From NCBI GenBank assembly GCA_944332505.1, contig CALVKC010000025.1:1-13101 (forward strand): a DNA stretch of 13,101 nucleotides. The letters are read 5' to 3'. The stretch is from an uncultured Bacilli bacterium (GTDB taxonomy: Bacteria > Bacillota_I > Bacilli_A > RF39 > UBA660). The notes beneath the pieces are model-generated. The model saw only the letters and a list, made by a program, of their open reading frames with translations, ran no database searches and was not told where the DNA came from. Positions 1 through 7,413 of the stretch are shown in pieces. How positions within the stretch are numbered: position 1 is the first letter of the stretch; each line of letters begins with the position of its first letter. Both the position numbers and the translations under genes were made by a program.

Positions 1-129
1 GAAGTTGATGTTGAAGAAGAAGTAAGCACTGGAGCAACACTTCCATTAGCAATACTTGCATGTGGAGTTGGAGCAGTAGCAGTAATATACATAGTATCTA
101 AGAAAAACAAAAAACTTTATAAGATTTAA
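1..129 (+). CDS. C-terminal end of a surface protein with membrane anchor (5' partial)
   Basis: Frame 1 is open from the window edge to TAA at 127-129, giving the last 42 residues of a larger protein. The tail starts with an acidic stretch (EVDVEEEV), then STGA, then a hydrophobic segment of about 20 residues (roughly residues 14-33, TLPLAILACG onward), and ends in a basic cytoplasmic tail (SKKNKKLYKI). This is the layout of a C-terminal cell-wall sorting signal or tail anchor. Only the TG of a canonical LPxTG is kept, so sortase processing is plausible but not shown. The protein would be exported and held at the cell surface by this segment. The body of the protein lies upstream of the window, so its function cannot be stated. 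A hairpin terminator follows the stop by 10 nt. Confidence 0.75.
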   Translation, partial: EVDVEEEVSTGATLPLAILACGVGAVAVIYIVSKKNKKLYKI

Positions 130-139
130 GTATTTTTAG

Positions 140-168
140 CAATCTTGGGTTTCTAAGATTGTTTTTTT
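140..168 (+). terminator. Rho-independent terminator after the surface-protein gene
   Basis: CAATCTT (140-146) pairs perfectly with AAGATTG (155-161) around an 8-nt loop and is followed by seven T (162-168). It ends the upstream unit. The T tract runs straight into the lysS promoter. Confidence 0.85.
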
Positions 169-169
169 G

Positions 170-178
170 TGGTAAAAT
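170..178 (+). promoter_or_regulatory. Extended -10 promoter of lysS
   Basis: TGGTAAAAT at 170-178 fits an extended -10 element (TGn plus TAAAAT). No good -35 is seen at 16-18 nt spacing, since that space is taken by the terminator hairpin. Transcription would start near 184-186, giving a leader of about 10 nt that begins almost at the Shine-Dalgarno sequence. Confidence 0.5.
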
Positions 179-195
179 ATGTTCAGGTGATGAAG

Positions 196-1680
196 TTGAG
201 AGAATTTAGTGAACAAGAATTAGTTAGAAGAGAAAAGTTAAAAAAGTTACAAGAATTAGGAATTGATCCATTTGGTCATCGTTTTGAAGTAACAAGTTTT
301 TCTAAAGACTTAAAAGATAAATATCAAGAAACCCCACATGATGAACTAGCAAATTTACATATAGAAGTATCTATAGCAGGTAGAATAATGTTTATAAGGA
401 AAATGGGTAAAGCTAGTTTCTTTTCGATAAAAGACAAGTTAGGTAATATTCAAATATACATATCAATAAATGATGTTGGGGAAGAAACATATAATTTATT
501 TAAAAGTGCAGACATTGGTGATATAGTTGGTATAAAAGGTACATTAATGAAAACCCAAACTGGTGAAATAACTGTTAAATGTTTAGAATATACTCATTTA
601 GTTAAAGCATTAAGACCACTTCCTGAAAAATATCATGGATTAAATGATATTGAAGAAAGGTATCGTCGTAGATATGTTGATTTAATAATGAATGATGATG
701 CACGAAGGATAGCATTTGCTCGTCCTAAAATTATAAGATACATTCAAGAATATTTAGATAACCTAGGATATGTTGAAGTAGAAACTCCAATTTTAGGAAC
801 CATTTTAGGTGGAGCGGCAGCAAAACCATTTATAACTCATCACAATGCACAAAACATAGACATGTATTTAAGAATAGCAACAGAACTACCACTTAAAAGA
901 CTACTAGTTGGTGGTATGGATGCTGTATATGAAATAGGAAGACTTTTTAGAAATGAAGGAATGGATCGCAAGCACAATCCAGAATTTACAACGATAGAAT
1001 TATACAAAGCATTTTCTGATTTAGAAGGCATGATGGACATATGTGAAGGAATAATTAGTACAGTTGCCTACAAATTAAATGGAACATACGAAGTTGACTT
1101 TTTAGGAAATCACATTAATTTAGTTCCAAAATTTAAAAGAGCTCACATGGTTGATTTAATAAAAGAAAAAACTGGCATTGATTTTTTCCAAGATATGAGT
1201 ATTGAAGATGCAAAAAAACTAGCAATTGAACATGGTATTGAAATAGAACAACATTTTTCTTATGGTCATATAGTTAATGCATTTTTTGAAAAATATGTAG
1301 AAGATACCATAATTGATCCAACATTTGTATATGGTCATCCGATTGAAATAAGTCCATTAGCAAAAAAAGATCCAAAAGATGAACGTTTTACACAAAGATT
1401 TGAATTATTTGTTGCGGGTTCAGAATATGCTAATGCTTTCACAGAATTAAATGACCCAATAGATCAATATGAAAGATTTGCTAGTCAGCTTAAAGAAAAA
1501 GAATTAGGTAATGAAGAAGCAAATGAAATGGATATAGATTTTATTGAGGCATTAGAATATGGTATGCCTCCAGCAGGTGGTTTAGGTATAGGGATAGATA
1601 GATTAGTAATGTTACTAACTGGTTGTGAAACAGTAAGAGAAGTAATATTATTCCCAACCATGAAACCTAGAGAAAAATAG
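196..1680 (+). CDS. lysS: Lysine--tRNA ligase (class II LysRS)
   Basis: This cytoplasmic homodimeric enzyme charges tRNA-Lys with lysine using ATP. The 494-residue length and whole sequence fit bacterial LysS. The N-terminal OB-fold anticodon-binding domain (about residues 45-140) includes VSIAGRIM and IQIYI. The class II catalytic core follows, with motif 1 around GYVEVETP, motif 2 with FRNEG and HNPEFTTIELY (about 250-270), and motif 3 GGLGIGIDRL (from 461). The marker stretch ALRPLPEKYHGL is also present. Start choice: AGGTGAT (185-191) has good Shine-Dalgarno spacing for TTG at 196 (product MREFSEQEL), whereas ATG at 190 directly abuts it with no usable spacer. The 190 start would add only two residues and remains possible. 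GTG at 169 lies upstream of the predicted transcript start and is unlikely. The hypA gene follows after 7 nt, with its ribosome-binding site overlapping the TAG stop, so the two are probably co-transcribed. Confidence 0.96.
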   Translation: MREFSEQELVRREKLKKLQELGIDPFGHRFEVTSFSKDLKDKYQETPHDELANLHIEVSIAGRIMFIRKMGKASFFSIKDKLGNIQIYISINDVGEETYNLFKSADIGDIVGIKGTLMKTQTGEITVKCLEYTHLVKALRPLPEKYHGLNDIEERYRRRYVDLIMNDDARRIAFARPKIIRYIQEYLDNLGYVEVETPILGTILGGAAAKPFITHHNAQNIDMYLRIATELPLKRLLVGGMDAVYEIGRLFRNEGMDRKHNPEFTTIELYKAFSDLEGMMDICEGIISTVAYKLNGTYEVDFLGNHINLVPKFKRAHMVDLIKEKTGIDFFQDMSIEDAKKLAIEHGIEIEQHFSYGHIVNAFFEKYVEDTIIDPTFVYGHPIEISPLAKKDPKDERFTQRFELFVAGSEYANAFTELNDPIDQYERFASQLKEKELGNEEANEMDIDFIEALEYGMPPAGGLGIGIDRLVMLLTGCETVREVILFPTMKPREK

Positions 1681-1687
1681 GTGAAAA

Positions 1688-2635
1688 ATGGAAAATCAAG
1701 TAATTAAACAAAATTATAAAATTTTAAATGATCTAATGAATATTGGAAAAAGCATTAAAGATAAGTATGATAAACTTTATTTATTAGAATCAACTGATAA
1801 AAAAGGAAGTAAAGAATATTTAGATATTTTACATGAAATAAGAGGACTAAAACATTTTGAAAAAAAGTTATTAGAAGCTCTTCCTAAGAATATAGATGAA
1901 TTAATGAATATAATTAATTGTTTATATAGACATTATAATTTACTTGCTGATGACACATTATTATATTTAATCCCACGCAGCATACCGTTTAGTCATTATG
2001 CTGCAACAAGGTTAATTAATGAAATAATTGATTTAATAATAAAAAACTATAATGAGTTAATGAAAGGCAATTTAGAATATCAAAATATTATTATTGCTCT
2101 AGAATTAGAGAAATATTTTTCTGAAGATATAATAAGATTACTTTTATCTATAAATGAAAAAAATACTGAACCATATTTAAAACCCTTAATGCAAAAGCAA
2201 AAGTATGATTTTGCATATTGTTTAGGCTTTTTAGAAGAAGAATTATTAGATAAAGTATTTGTTATTGATGGTTGTCCATTAATATATTCAGATATATTTG
2301 CCAAAAAATATCAAATCGCAAAAGAACAGATTGAAGAAAGAATAAATGAAATGATTTATAGTATATGCAAAGATGAAATAGCCTTTATGTTAAATATGGA
2401 TATTAATTATTTAGAAATAGTAAACAATCTATTTGCAATGTATAATTCTCAAAGTCTAATTCTTGCGGCATTATCACTAGCCAGTGAAGAAACTATTGAA
2501 GATGTAAGAGCCTTAGCAAAGGCTAATCAAGAAGAAGATGGAATGTATGAAAAGGCAAATCAAGTAGTAGATGAAATATTTAGCAAATTAGACAGACAAG
2601 AAATAAATTTATCAAGAATTCAATTCGGTTTTTAA
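1688..2635 (+). CDS. Helical protein of unknown function (hypA), in operon with lysS
   Basis: I do not recognise a named family for this 315-residue protein. It looks almost entirely alpha-helical, rich in Leu, Ile, Glu and Lys, with no signal peptide, no clear membrane segment and no catalytic motif, so it is probably cytoplasmic. Residues 16-65 align without gaps to the N-terminal regions of the genes at 11493 (residues 8-57) and 12316 (residues 5-54). The best block is LMNIGKSIKDKYDKLYLLE here against LIKIGTNINNYYERLIDLE in the 11493 gene. A later LASEE (about residues 265-270) resembles LASDD in the 12316 product and VSDNE in the 11493 product. The ATG has AGGTGA (1679-1684) overlapping the lysS stop codon, which suggests translational coupling. 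A strong terminator follows immediately. Being an expressed, structured coding gene is near certain, but the function is unknown. Confidence 0.85.
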   Translation: MENQVIKQNYKILNDLMNIGKSIKDKYDKLYLLESTDKKGSKEYLDILHEIRGLKHFEKKLLEALPKNIDELMNIINCLYRHYNLLADDTLLYLIPRSIPFSHYAATRLINEIIDLIIKNYNELMKGNLEYQNIIIALELEKYFSEDIIRLLLSINEKNTEPYLKPLMQKQKYDFAYCLGFLEEELLDKVFVIDGCPLIYSDIFAKKYQIAKEQIEERINEMIYSICKDEIAFMLNMDINYLEIVNNLFAMYNSQSLILAALSLASEETIEDVRALAKANQEEDGMYEKANQVVDEIFSKLDRQEINLSRIQFGF

Positions 2636-2659
2636 AACTATCACATTTTGATAGTTTTT
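2634..2659 (+). terminator. Rho-independent terminator after hypA
   Basis: AAAACTATCA (2634-2643) pairs perfectly with TGATAGTTTT (2649-2658) around a 5-nt loop and runs into a T-rich tail. The stem overlaps the hypA stop codon. It ends the lysS-hypA unit and insulates the arc operon. Confidence 0.85.
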
Positions 2660-2671
2660 ATTTTATTTCTA

Positions 2672-2680
2672 TGTTATAAT
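2672..2680 (+). promoter_or_regulatory. Promoter of the arcABCD operon
   Basis: TGTTATAAT at 2672-2680 is a consensus extended -10. A TTGATA at 2648-2653 lies inside the terminator stem, but its 21-nt spacing is too long for a normal -35. Start of transcription would be near 2687, just before the Shine-Dalgarno GAGGAGG (2691-2697), leaving a leader of about 15 nt. I see no clear ArgR box, cre site or FNR/CRP-type palindrome. Confidence 0.65.
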
Positions 2681-2701
2681 GATTATAATAGAGGAGGATA
2701 T

Positions 2702-3943
2702 ATGAATACAATTAATGTTAAGAGTGAAATTAAACCATTAAAAGAAGTATTAGTACATCGGCCTGGTAAAGAACTACTAAATTTAACACCTGAAACATTA
2801 CATCGTTTATTATTTGATGACATACCATATTTAAAAGTTGCTCAAGCAGAACACGATGAATTTGTTCAAATATTAAGAGATAATGATATCAAAGTATTTT
2901 ATTTAGAAGACTTAATGGCTGAAACATTGGATTTTAATCCAGAAATCAAAACAAAATTTTTAAAACAATTTATTGAAGAAGCAGGAGTAAATACACCTAA
3001 ATATCGGGATTTAGTATTTGACTATTTAATGAGCATTGAAGAAACCAAAGAATTTGTTTTAAAGACTATGGAAGGCGTTCAGATTTATGAATTAGATCGT
3101 GAAAAAAGAGTTTTAGAAAAATCATTAGTAGATTTAGTAACTGACGAAACAGATTTTATTGTAGAGCCAATGCCAAACTTATATTTTACACGAGATCCAT
3201 TTGCTAGTGTTGGTAACGGAATTGTTTTAAACAAAATGTATTCTGTAACTAGAAATAGAGAAACTATTTATGCTGATTATATATTTAAATATCATCCAAA
3301 ATTTAAAGGCGAAGTAGAAAAATATTTTGACCGAGATTATGATTGGCATATTGAAGGTGGAGATGTTTTAAATTTAAATGAACATGTACTTGCTGTAGGA
3401 ATATCTCAAAGAACAGAAGCGGGAGCAATTGACAAACTTGCCAAAAATTTATTTAAGAATCCTAATTGTGAGATTGATATAATATTAGCCTTTAATATTC
3501 CTGAATCAAGAGCATTTATGCATTTAGATACAGTATTTACGCAAATAGATGTTGATAAATTCACTTATCATCCAGGAATAATGAAGACATTACAAGTATT
3601 TGAAATAACTGAAGGTGATGATCCTAACAGTGAGGAAGACTTAAATGTTAAAGAAATAAATGATTCATTAGAAAACATTTTAAGTAAATACTTAGGATTA
3701 AAAGTTACATTAATACCATGTGCTGGTGGTGATGACGTTGCATCTCAAAGAGAACAATGGAATGATGGAACAAACACATTATGTATAGCCCCAGGGGTAG
3801 TAGTAGTATATAATCGAAACAATATAACTAATGAAGTTTTAAGAGACCATGGAATAAAAGTAATAGAAATGGCTAGTGCTGAATTATCACGTGGTAGAGG
3901 TGGTCCAAGATGTATGAGTATGCCACTAATTAGGGAGGATTAA
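2702..3943 (+). CDS. arcA: Arginine deiminase
   Basis: The enzyme hydrolyses L-arginine to citrulline and ammonia, the first step of the arginine deiminase pathway, in the cytoplasm. The 413-residue length matches the family. Visible motifs include FTRDP (162-166, with Asp165), WHIEGGDVL with His216, Glu218 and Asp221, HLDTVFT from His274, and the C-terminal [10 protein letters not shown] with the nucleophilic cysteine at 404. These are the guanidino-modifying enzyme core and catalytic residues. The start at 2702 follows GAGGAGG at ideal spacing. The in-frame upstream TTG at 2648 lies in the terminator and before the promoter, so it is rejected. The stop overlaps the arcB start by one base (TAATG). 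It is the first gene of the arcABCD operon. Confidence 0.97.
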   Translation: MNTINVKSEIKPLKEVLVHRPGKELLNLTPETLHRLLFDDIPYLKVAQAEHDEFVQILRDNDIKVFYLEDLMAETLDFNPEIKTKFLKQFIEEAGVNTPKYRDLVFDYLMSIEETKEFVLKTMEGVQIYELDREKRVLEKSLVDLVTDETDFIVEPMPNLYFTRDPFASVGNGIVLNKMYSVTRNRETIYADYIFKYHPKFKGEVEKYFDRDYDWHIEGGDVLNLNEHVLAVGISQRTEAGAIDKLAKNLFKNPNCEIDIILAFNIPESRAFMHLDTVFTQIDVDKFTYHPGIMKTLQVFEITEGDDPNSEEDLNVKEINDSLENILSKYLGLKVTLIPCAGGDDVASQREQWNDGTNTLCIAPGVVVVYNRNNITNEVLRDHGIKVIEMASAELSRGRGGPRCMSMPLIRED

Positions 3944-4938
3944 TGAATTTAAAAGGGCGAAGTTTTTTAAAACTACTTGATTATACAACTGAAGAAATAG
4001 AATACTTATTAGATTTAAGTGTTGACTTAAAAAACAAGAAGAAAAACAATATTCCTCACAAATATTTAGAAGGTAAAAACATAGCCATATTATTTGAAAA
4101 GACATCAACAAGAACTCGTTGTTCTTTTGAAGTTGCGGCGTATGATTTAGGAATGCATGTTACCTATTTAGATCCAACAGGTTCACAAATGGGTAAAAAA
4201 GAAAGCATTGAAGATACAGCAAAAGTATTAGGAAGAATTTATGATGCAATAGAATATCGAGGATTTGATCAAAGCATTGTTGAAACATTAGCAAAAAATG
4301 CCAATGTTCCGGTCTACAATGGTTTAACAAACGAATTTCATCCTACACAAATGCTTGCAGATTTTCTAACTATCAAAGAAAATTTTGGTAGATTAAAAGG
4401 TATAAACTTAGTATTTTGTGGTGATGGTAGAAACAATGTAGCAAATTCCTTAATGGTTGCTAGCAGCAAACTAGGAGTAAATTACACACTTGCAGCGCCT
4501 AAAAGTTTATGGCCAGATGAAAATTTAATTCAAATATGTAAAGACATAGTAGCAACGACAGGTTCAGTTATAAAATTTACAGAAGATATAATGGAAGCAA
4601 CCAAAAATGCTGATGCCATATACACAGATGTTTGGGTATCAATGGGAGAACCAGATAGTGTTTGGGCAGAAAGAATAAATTTATTAAGCAAGTATCAAGT
4701 AAATAAAGAAGTAATGGCAAATGCCAACAAGGATGCAATATTTTTACACTGCTTACCATCATTTCATGATTTAAACACAACAATAGGCAAAGAAATACAT
4801 GAAAAATTTGGCTTGAAAGAAATGGAAGTAACTGATGAAGTATTTTTATCAGAACAAAGCAAAGTATTTGACGAAGCAGAAAATAGAATGCATACCATAA
4901 AGGCAATAATATATGCCACATTAGGCGAACATGAGTAA
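3943..4938 (+). CDS. arcB: Ornithine carbamoyltransferase, catabolic type
   Basis: Catalyses phosphorolysis of citrulline to ornithine and carbamoyl phosphate, the second step of the arginine deiminase pathway. The chemistry is shared with biosynthetic ArgF. The protein has 331 residues, normal for the family. Visible motifs are the carbamoyl-phosphate loop STRT (55-58), HPTQ (133-136), DVWVSMGE (near 230), and HCLPSFHD (269-276) with the active-site cysteine at 270. The SMGE and HCLP(A/S)FHD forms and the operon position favour the catabolic arcB role over arginine synthesis. A strong ribosome-binding site (AGGGAGGA) lies inside the end of arcA. Its last 8 bases overlap arcC, so translation is probably coupled along the operon. 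Confidence 0.96.
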   Translation: MNLKGRSFLKLLDYTTEEIEYLLDLSVDLKNKKKNNIPHKYLEGKNIAILFEKTSTRTRCSFEVAAYDLGMHVTYLDPTGSQMGKKESIEDTAKVLGRIYDAIEYRGFDQSIVETLAKNANVPVYNGLTNEFHPTQMLADFLTIKENFGRLKGINLVFCGDGRNNVANSLMVASSKLGVNYTLAAPKSLWPDENLIQICKDIVATTGSVIKFTEDIMEATKNADAIYTDVWVSMGEPDSVWAERINLLSKYQVNKEVMANANKDAIFLHCLPSFHDLNTTIGKEIHEKFGLKEMEVTDEVFLSEQSKVFDEAENRMHTIKAIIYATLGEHE

Positions 4939-5872
4939 GATAGTTATAGCATTAGGAGGAAATGCATTAGGAAATACCCCAGAAGAGCAAATGACTAATT
5001 TAGAAAAAGTTGCTAAAATAATTGTAAAACTTATTAAAGACAATCATCAAATAGTATTAACACATGGTAATGGTCCTCAAGTTGGACAAATAAATTTAGC
5101 AATGGAATATGCTGCTAAAATGGAAAAGAGTATTCCCATTATGCCATTTGCAGAATGTGGAAGCATGTCACAAGGTTATATCGGTTATCAATTACAACAA
5201 GCTTTGCAGGATGAACTTGAGAGAAATAAAATCAAAAAGGATTGTATAACCGTCATAACGCAAGTATTAGTAGATGCAAATGATTCCGCTTTCAAAAATC
5301 CTACAAAACCAATCGGAGCCTTTTACACTGAAGAAGAGGCAAATGAATTGGCAAGTAAAAGAGGATATACATTTGCAACTGATGCTAATCGCGGGTTTAG
5401 AAGAGTAGTACCATCTCCTAAACCAATAGATATTATTGAAAAAAGGGTAATAAAAAAATTGATTCAAGAAGATGTAATAGTAATTGGTGTTGGTGGGGGA
5501 GGTATTCCTGTAGTTAAAAAAGACAAGAAAGAATTACTTGAAGGCATTGATGCAGTAATTGACAAAGATTTATCTAGTGCATTACTAGCAAAGTTAATAG
5601 ATGCTGATCTTTTACTTATATTAACAGCAATAGACAAAGTATATATTAATTTTGGTAAAGAAAATGAATTAGGAATATCTAAGATGAATGTTAAAGAAGC
5701 AAAGAAATACATTGAAAATGAAGAATTTGCTAAAGGAAGCATGTTACCAAAAATTGAAGCATGTATATCATTTGTTGAAAACACCAATAAAGAAGCAATA
5801 ATAACATCACTTGATAATGCCCAAAATGCATTTGTTGATGGAGTAGGTACAAAAATAATAGGAGGAGAATAA
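4931..5872 (+). CDS. arcC: Carbamate kinase
   Basis: Transfers phosphate from carbamoyl phosphate to ADP, giving ATP plus carbamate that decays to NH3 and CO2. This is the energy-yielding step of the pathway. The 313-residue product has the amino-acid-kinase fold signatures of the family: [11 protein letters not shown] at the N terminus, [11 protein letters not shown] (about 45-55), the carbamate-kinase insert with [16 protein letters not shown] (about 75-90), VGGGGIPVV (about 191-200) and [10 protein letters not shown]. Length and motifs are complete. The gene starts 8 bases inside arcB, with only a weak AGG-type ribosome-binding site, consistent with coupling to arcB translation. The transporter start follows 2 nt after the stop. 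Confidence 0.96.
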   Translation: MSKIVIALGGNALGNTPEEQMTNLEKVAKIIVKLIKDNHQIVLTHGNGPQVGQINLAMEYAAKMEKSIPIMPFAECGSMSQGYIGYQLQQALQDELERNKIKKDCITVITQVLVDANDSAFKNPTKPIGAFYTEEEANELASKRGYTFATDANRGFRRVVPSPKPIDIIEKRVIKKLIQEDVIVIGVGGGGIPVVKKDKKELLEGIDAVIDKDLSSALLAKLIDADLLLILTAIDKVYINFGKENELGISKMNVKEAKKYIENEEFAKGSMLPKIEACISFVENTNKEAIITSLDNAQNAFVDGVGTKIIGGE

Positions 5873-5874
5873 AA

Positions 5875-7326
5875 ATGGCAAAGAAAAGAAAAAAATTTAT
5901 GTTATCGGCATTTTCAATCATATTTATATTGATAATAGTATTAGCAATAATATCACATTTATTACCAAATGCTGAATTTGTCGATGGAGTATTAGTTGAT
6001 GGTAGTGGTACAGTAGGAGCCAAATTATCAGACTTTTTACTTTCACCAGTATTAGGATTTATCGATGCAGTAGATGTAGCAGTATTCATTCTAATTTTAG
6101 GTGGATTCCTAGCGATAATCACTAAAACTGGAGCATTAGAAACCGGAATTAAAGTATTAGTTAAAAAACTAAAAGGCAATGAAATAGTATTAATTCCTAT
6201 TTTAATGTTTATTTTCTCAATTGGGGGCACAACATATGGTATGTTAGAAGAAACAGTAGGATTTTATGTTTTACTAGCAGCAACCATGGTAGCAGCAGGA
6301 ATGGATACTTTAGTAGGCTCAGCAGTAATCCTACTTGGAGCAGGATCTGGGGTATTAGGTTCAACAGTAAATCCATTTGCAGTAGGAGTAGCAATAAGCA
6401 GTTTACCGGAAGGAGTTACAGCCAATCAAGGATTAATAATATTTACAGGATTATTACTTTGGATAACAACATTACTAATATCAATAATCTTTGTAATGAA
6501 TTATGCTAAAAAAGTTCAAGAGGATAAAGGTTCAACATTTTTATCACTTCAAGAACAAAAAGCAATGGAAAAGAAATTTGCTGCTGAAGTAGAAAGTTCA
6601 AAAGACAAACAAAAAGAAGTAAAATTAACAACAAAGCAAAAGGTAACATTAATTCTTATGGGATTAACATTCTTAGTAATGATTATTGGTTTTATCCCAT
6701 GGGGTGATTTCAACGTTACAATTTTTGATAAATTTACAGGATGGTTAACTGGTTCATCATTAGGTAGTTGGTATTTTGCAGAAGCATCAGTATGGTTCTT
6801 TGTAATGGCAATAATAATTGGAATTATAGCAAGAATGAAAGAAAAAGAACTAGTAGATACATTTATAGATGGCGCAAATGACATGATTGGAGTTATTCTA
6901 ATAATTGCGGTAGCAAGAGGAGCAAGTGTGTTAATGAATGTTACATATCTTGATAACTACATAATATACAATGCTGCAGACATGTTATCCAATTTACCAG
7001 AAGTAGCATTTGTACCACTTAACTATTTATTACATGTTGTTTTATCAATATTAGTACCATCATCAAGTGGTTTAGCAGTATTATCAACACCAATAATTGG
7101 TGGAGTAGCTAGTGCTCTTAACTATAATATTGAAGTAACAGTAATGACTTTAGTATCTGCAAATGGATTGGTTAATTTAATAACACCAACTTGTGGAGCA
7201 ATAATGGGAGGTTTAGCACTTGCTAAAGTTGAATATACAACATGGTTTAAATGGGCATTTAAAATAGTACTAACTATAGCAGTAGCAAACATACTAATAT
7301 TAGAATTAATAACCCTAATATTTTAA
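5875..7326 (+). CDS. arcD: Arginine/ornithine exchanger, DcuC/YfcC type
   Basis: A 483-residue integral membrane protein with about 11-12 hydrophobic segments. It begins MAKKRKKF then a first membrane helix (about 9-30) and has a charged cytoplasmic linker (about 212-256) between the two halves. Conserved-looking family features include VFILILGGFLAIITKTGA (about 71-88), FSIGGTTYGMLEE (about 113-125), VLGSTVNPFAVGVA (about 160-173), LVPSSSGLAVLSTP (about 396-410) and GLVNLITPTCGAIMGGLAL near the C terminus. These identify the DcuC/YfcC superfamily used as ArcD in streptococcal arc operons, rather than the APC-family ArcD. Arginine/ornithine antiport is inferred from being last in arcABCD, 2 nt after arcC with GGAGGAG as ribosome-binding site. 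Substrate is not proven by sequence. A terminator follows. Confidence 0.88.
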   Translation: MAKKRKKFMLSAFSIIFILIIVLAIISHLLPNAEFVDGVLVDGSGTVGAKLSDFLLSPVLGFIDAVDVAVFILILGGFLAIITKTGALETGIKVLVKKLKGNEIVLIPILMFIFSIGGTTYGMLEETVGFYVLLAATMVAAGMDTLVGSAVILLGAGSGVLGSTVNPFAVGVAISSLPEGVTANQGLIIFTGLLLWITTLLISIIFVMNYAKKVQEDKGSTFLSLQEQKAMEKKFAAEVESSKDKQKEVKLTTKQKVTLILMGLTFLVMIIGFIPWGDFNVTIFDKFTGWLTGSSLGSWYFAEASVWFFVMAIIIGIIARMKEKELVDTFIDGANDMIGVILIIAVARGASVLMNVTYLDNYIIYNAADMLSNLPEVAFVPLNYLLHVVLSILVPSSSGLAVLSTPIIGGVASALNYNIEVTVMTLVSANGLVNLITPTCGAIMGGLALAKVEYTTWFKWAFKIVLTIAVANILILELITLIF

Positions 7327-7348
7327 AAAAAATAATAAAAAAATGGGC

Positions 7349-7373
7349 AAAAAAGCAATATTTGCTTTTTTTT
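7349..7373 (+). terminator. Rho-independent terminator of the arc operon
   Basis: AAAAAAGCAA (7349-7358) pairs perfectly with TTGCTTTTTT (7362-7371) around a 3-nt loop, with T continuing to 7373. It separates the arc operon from the second transporter. Confidence 0.85.
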
Positions 7374-7385
7374 CTTGATTATGAG

Positions 7386-7394
7386 TGATATAAT
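7386..7394 (+). promoter_or_regulatory. Extended -10 promoter of the second YfcC-like gene
   Basis: TGATATAAT (7386-7394) is a consensus extended -10. Transcription would begin near 7401, right at the Shine-Dalgarno AAGGAGG (7401-7407), giving a leader of only about 13 nt. The -35 position falls in the terminator T tract and shows no clear match. Confidence 0.6.
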
Positions 7395-7413
7395 TTTATT
7401 AAGGAGGTAAGAA

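Noticed and set aside
179..190. Mini-frame ATG TTC AGG TGA overlapping the lysS start
   Set aside because: It begins before the predicted transcript start and has no ribosome-binding site, so it is a chance overlap.
2648..2701. In-frame extension of arcA to a TTG at 2648
   Set aside because: It would begin inside the terminator hairpin and upstream of the promoter. The ATG at 2702 has an ideal ribosome-binding site and gives the normal family length.
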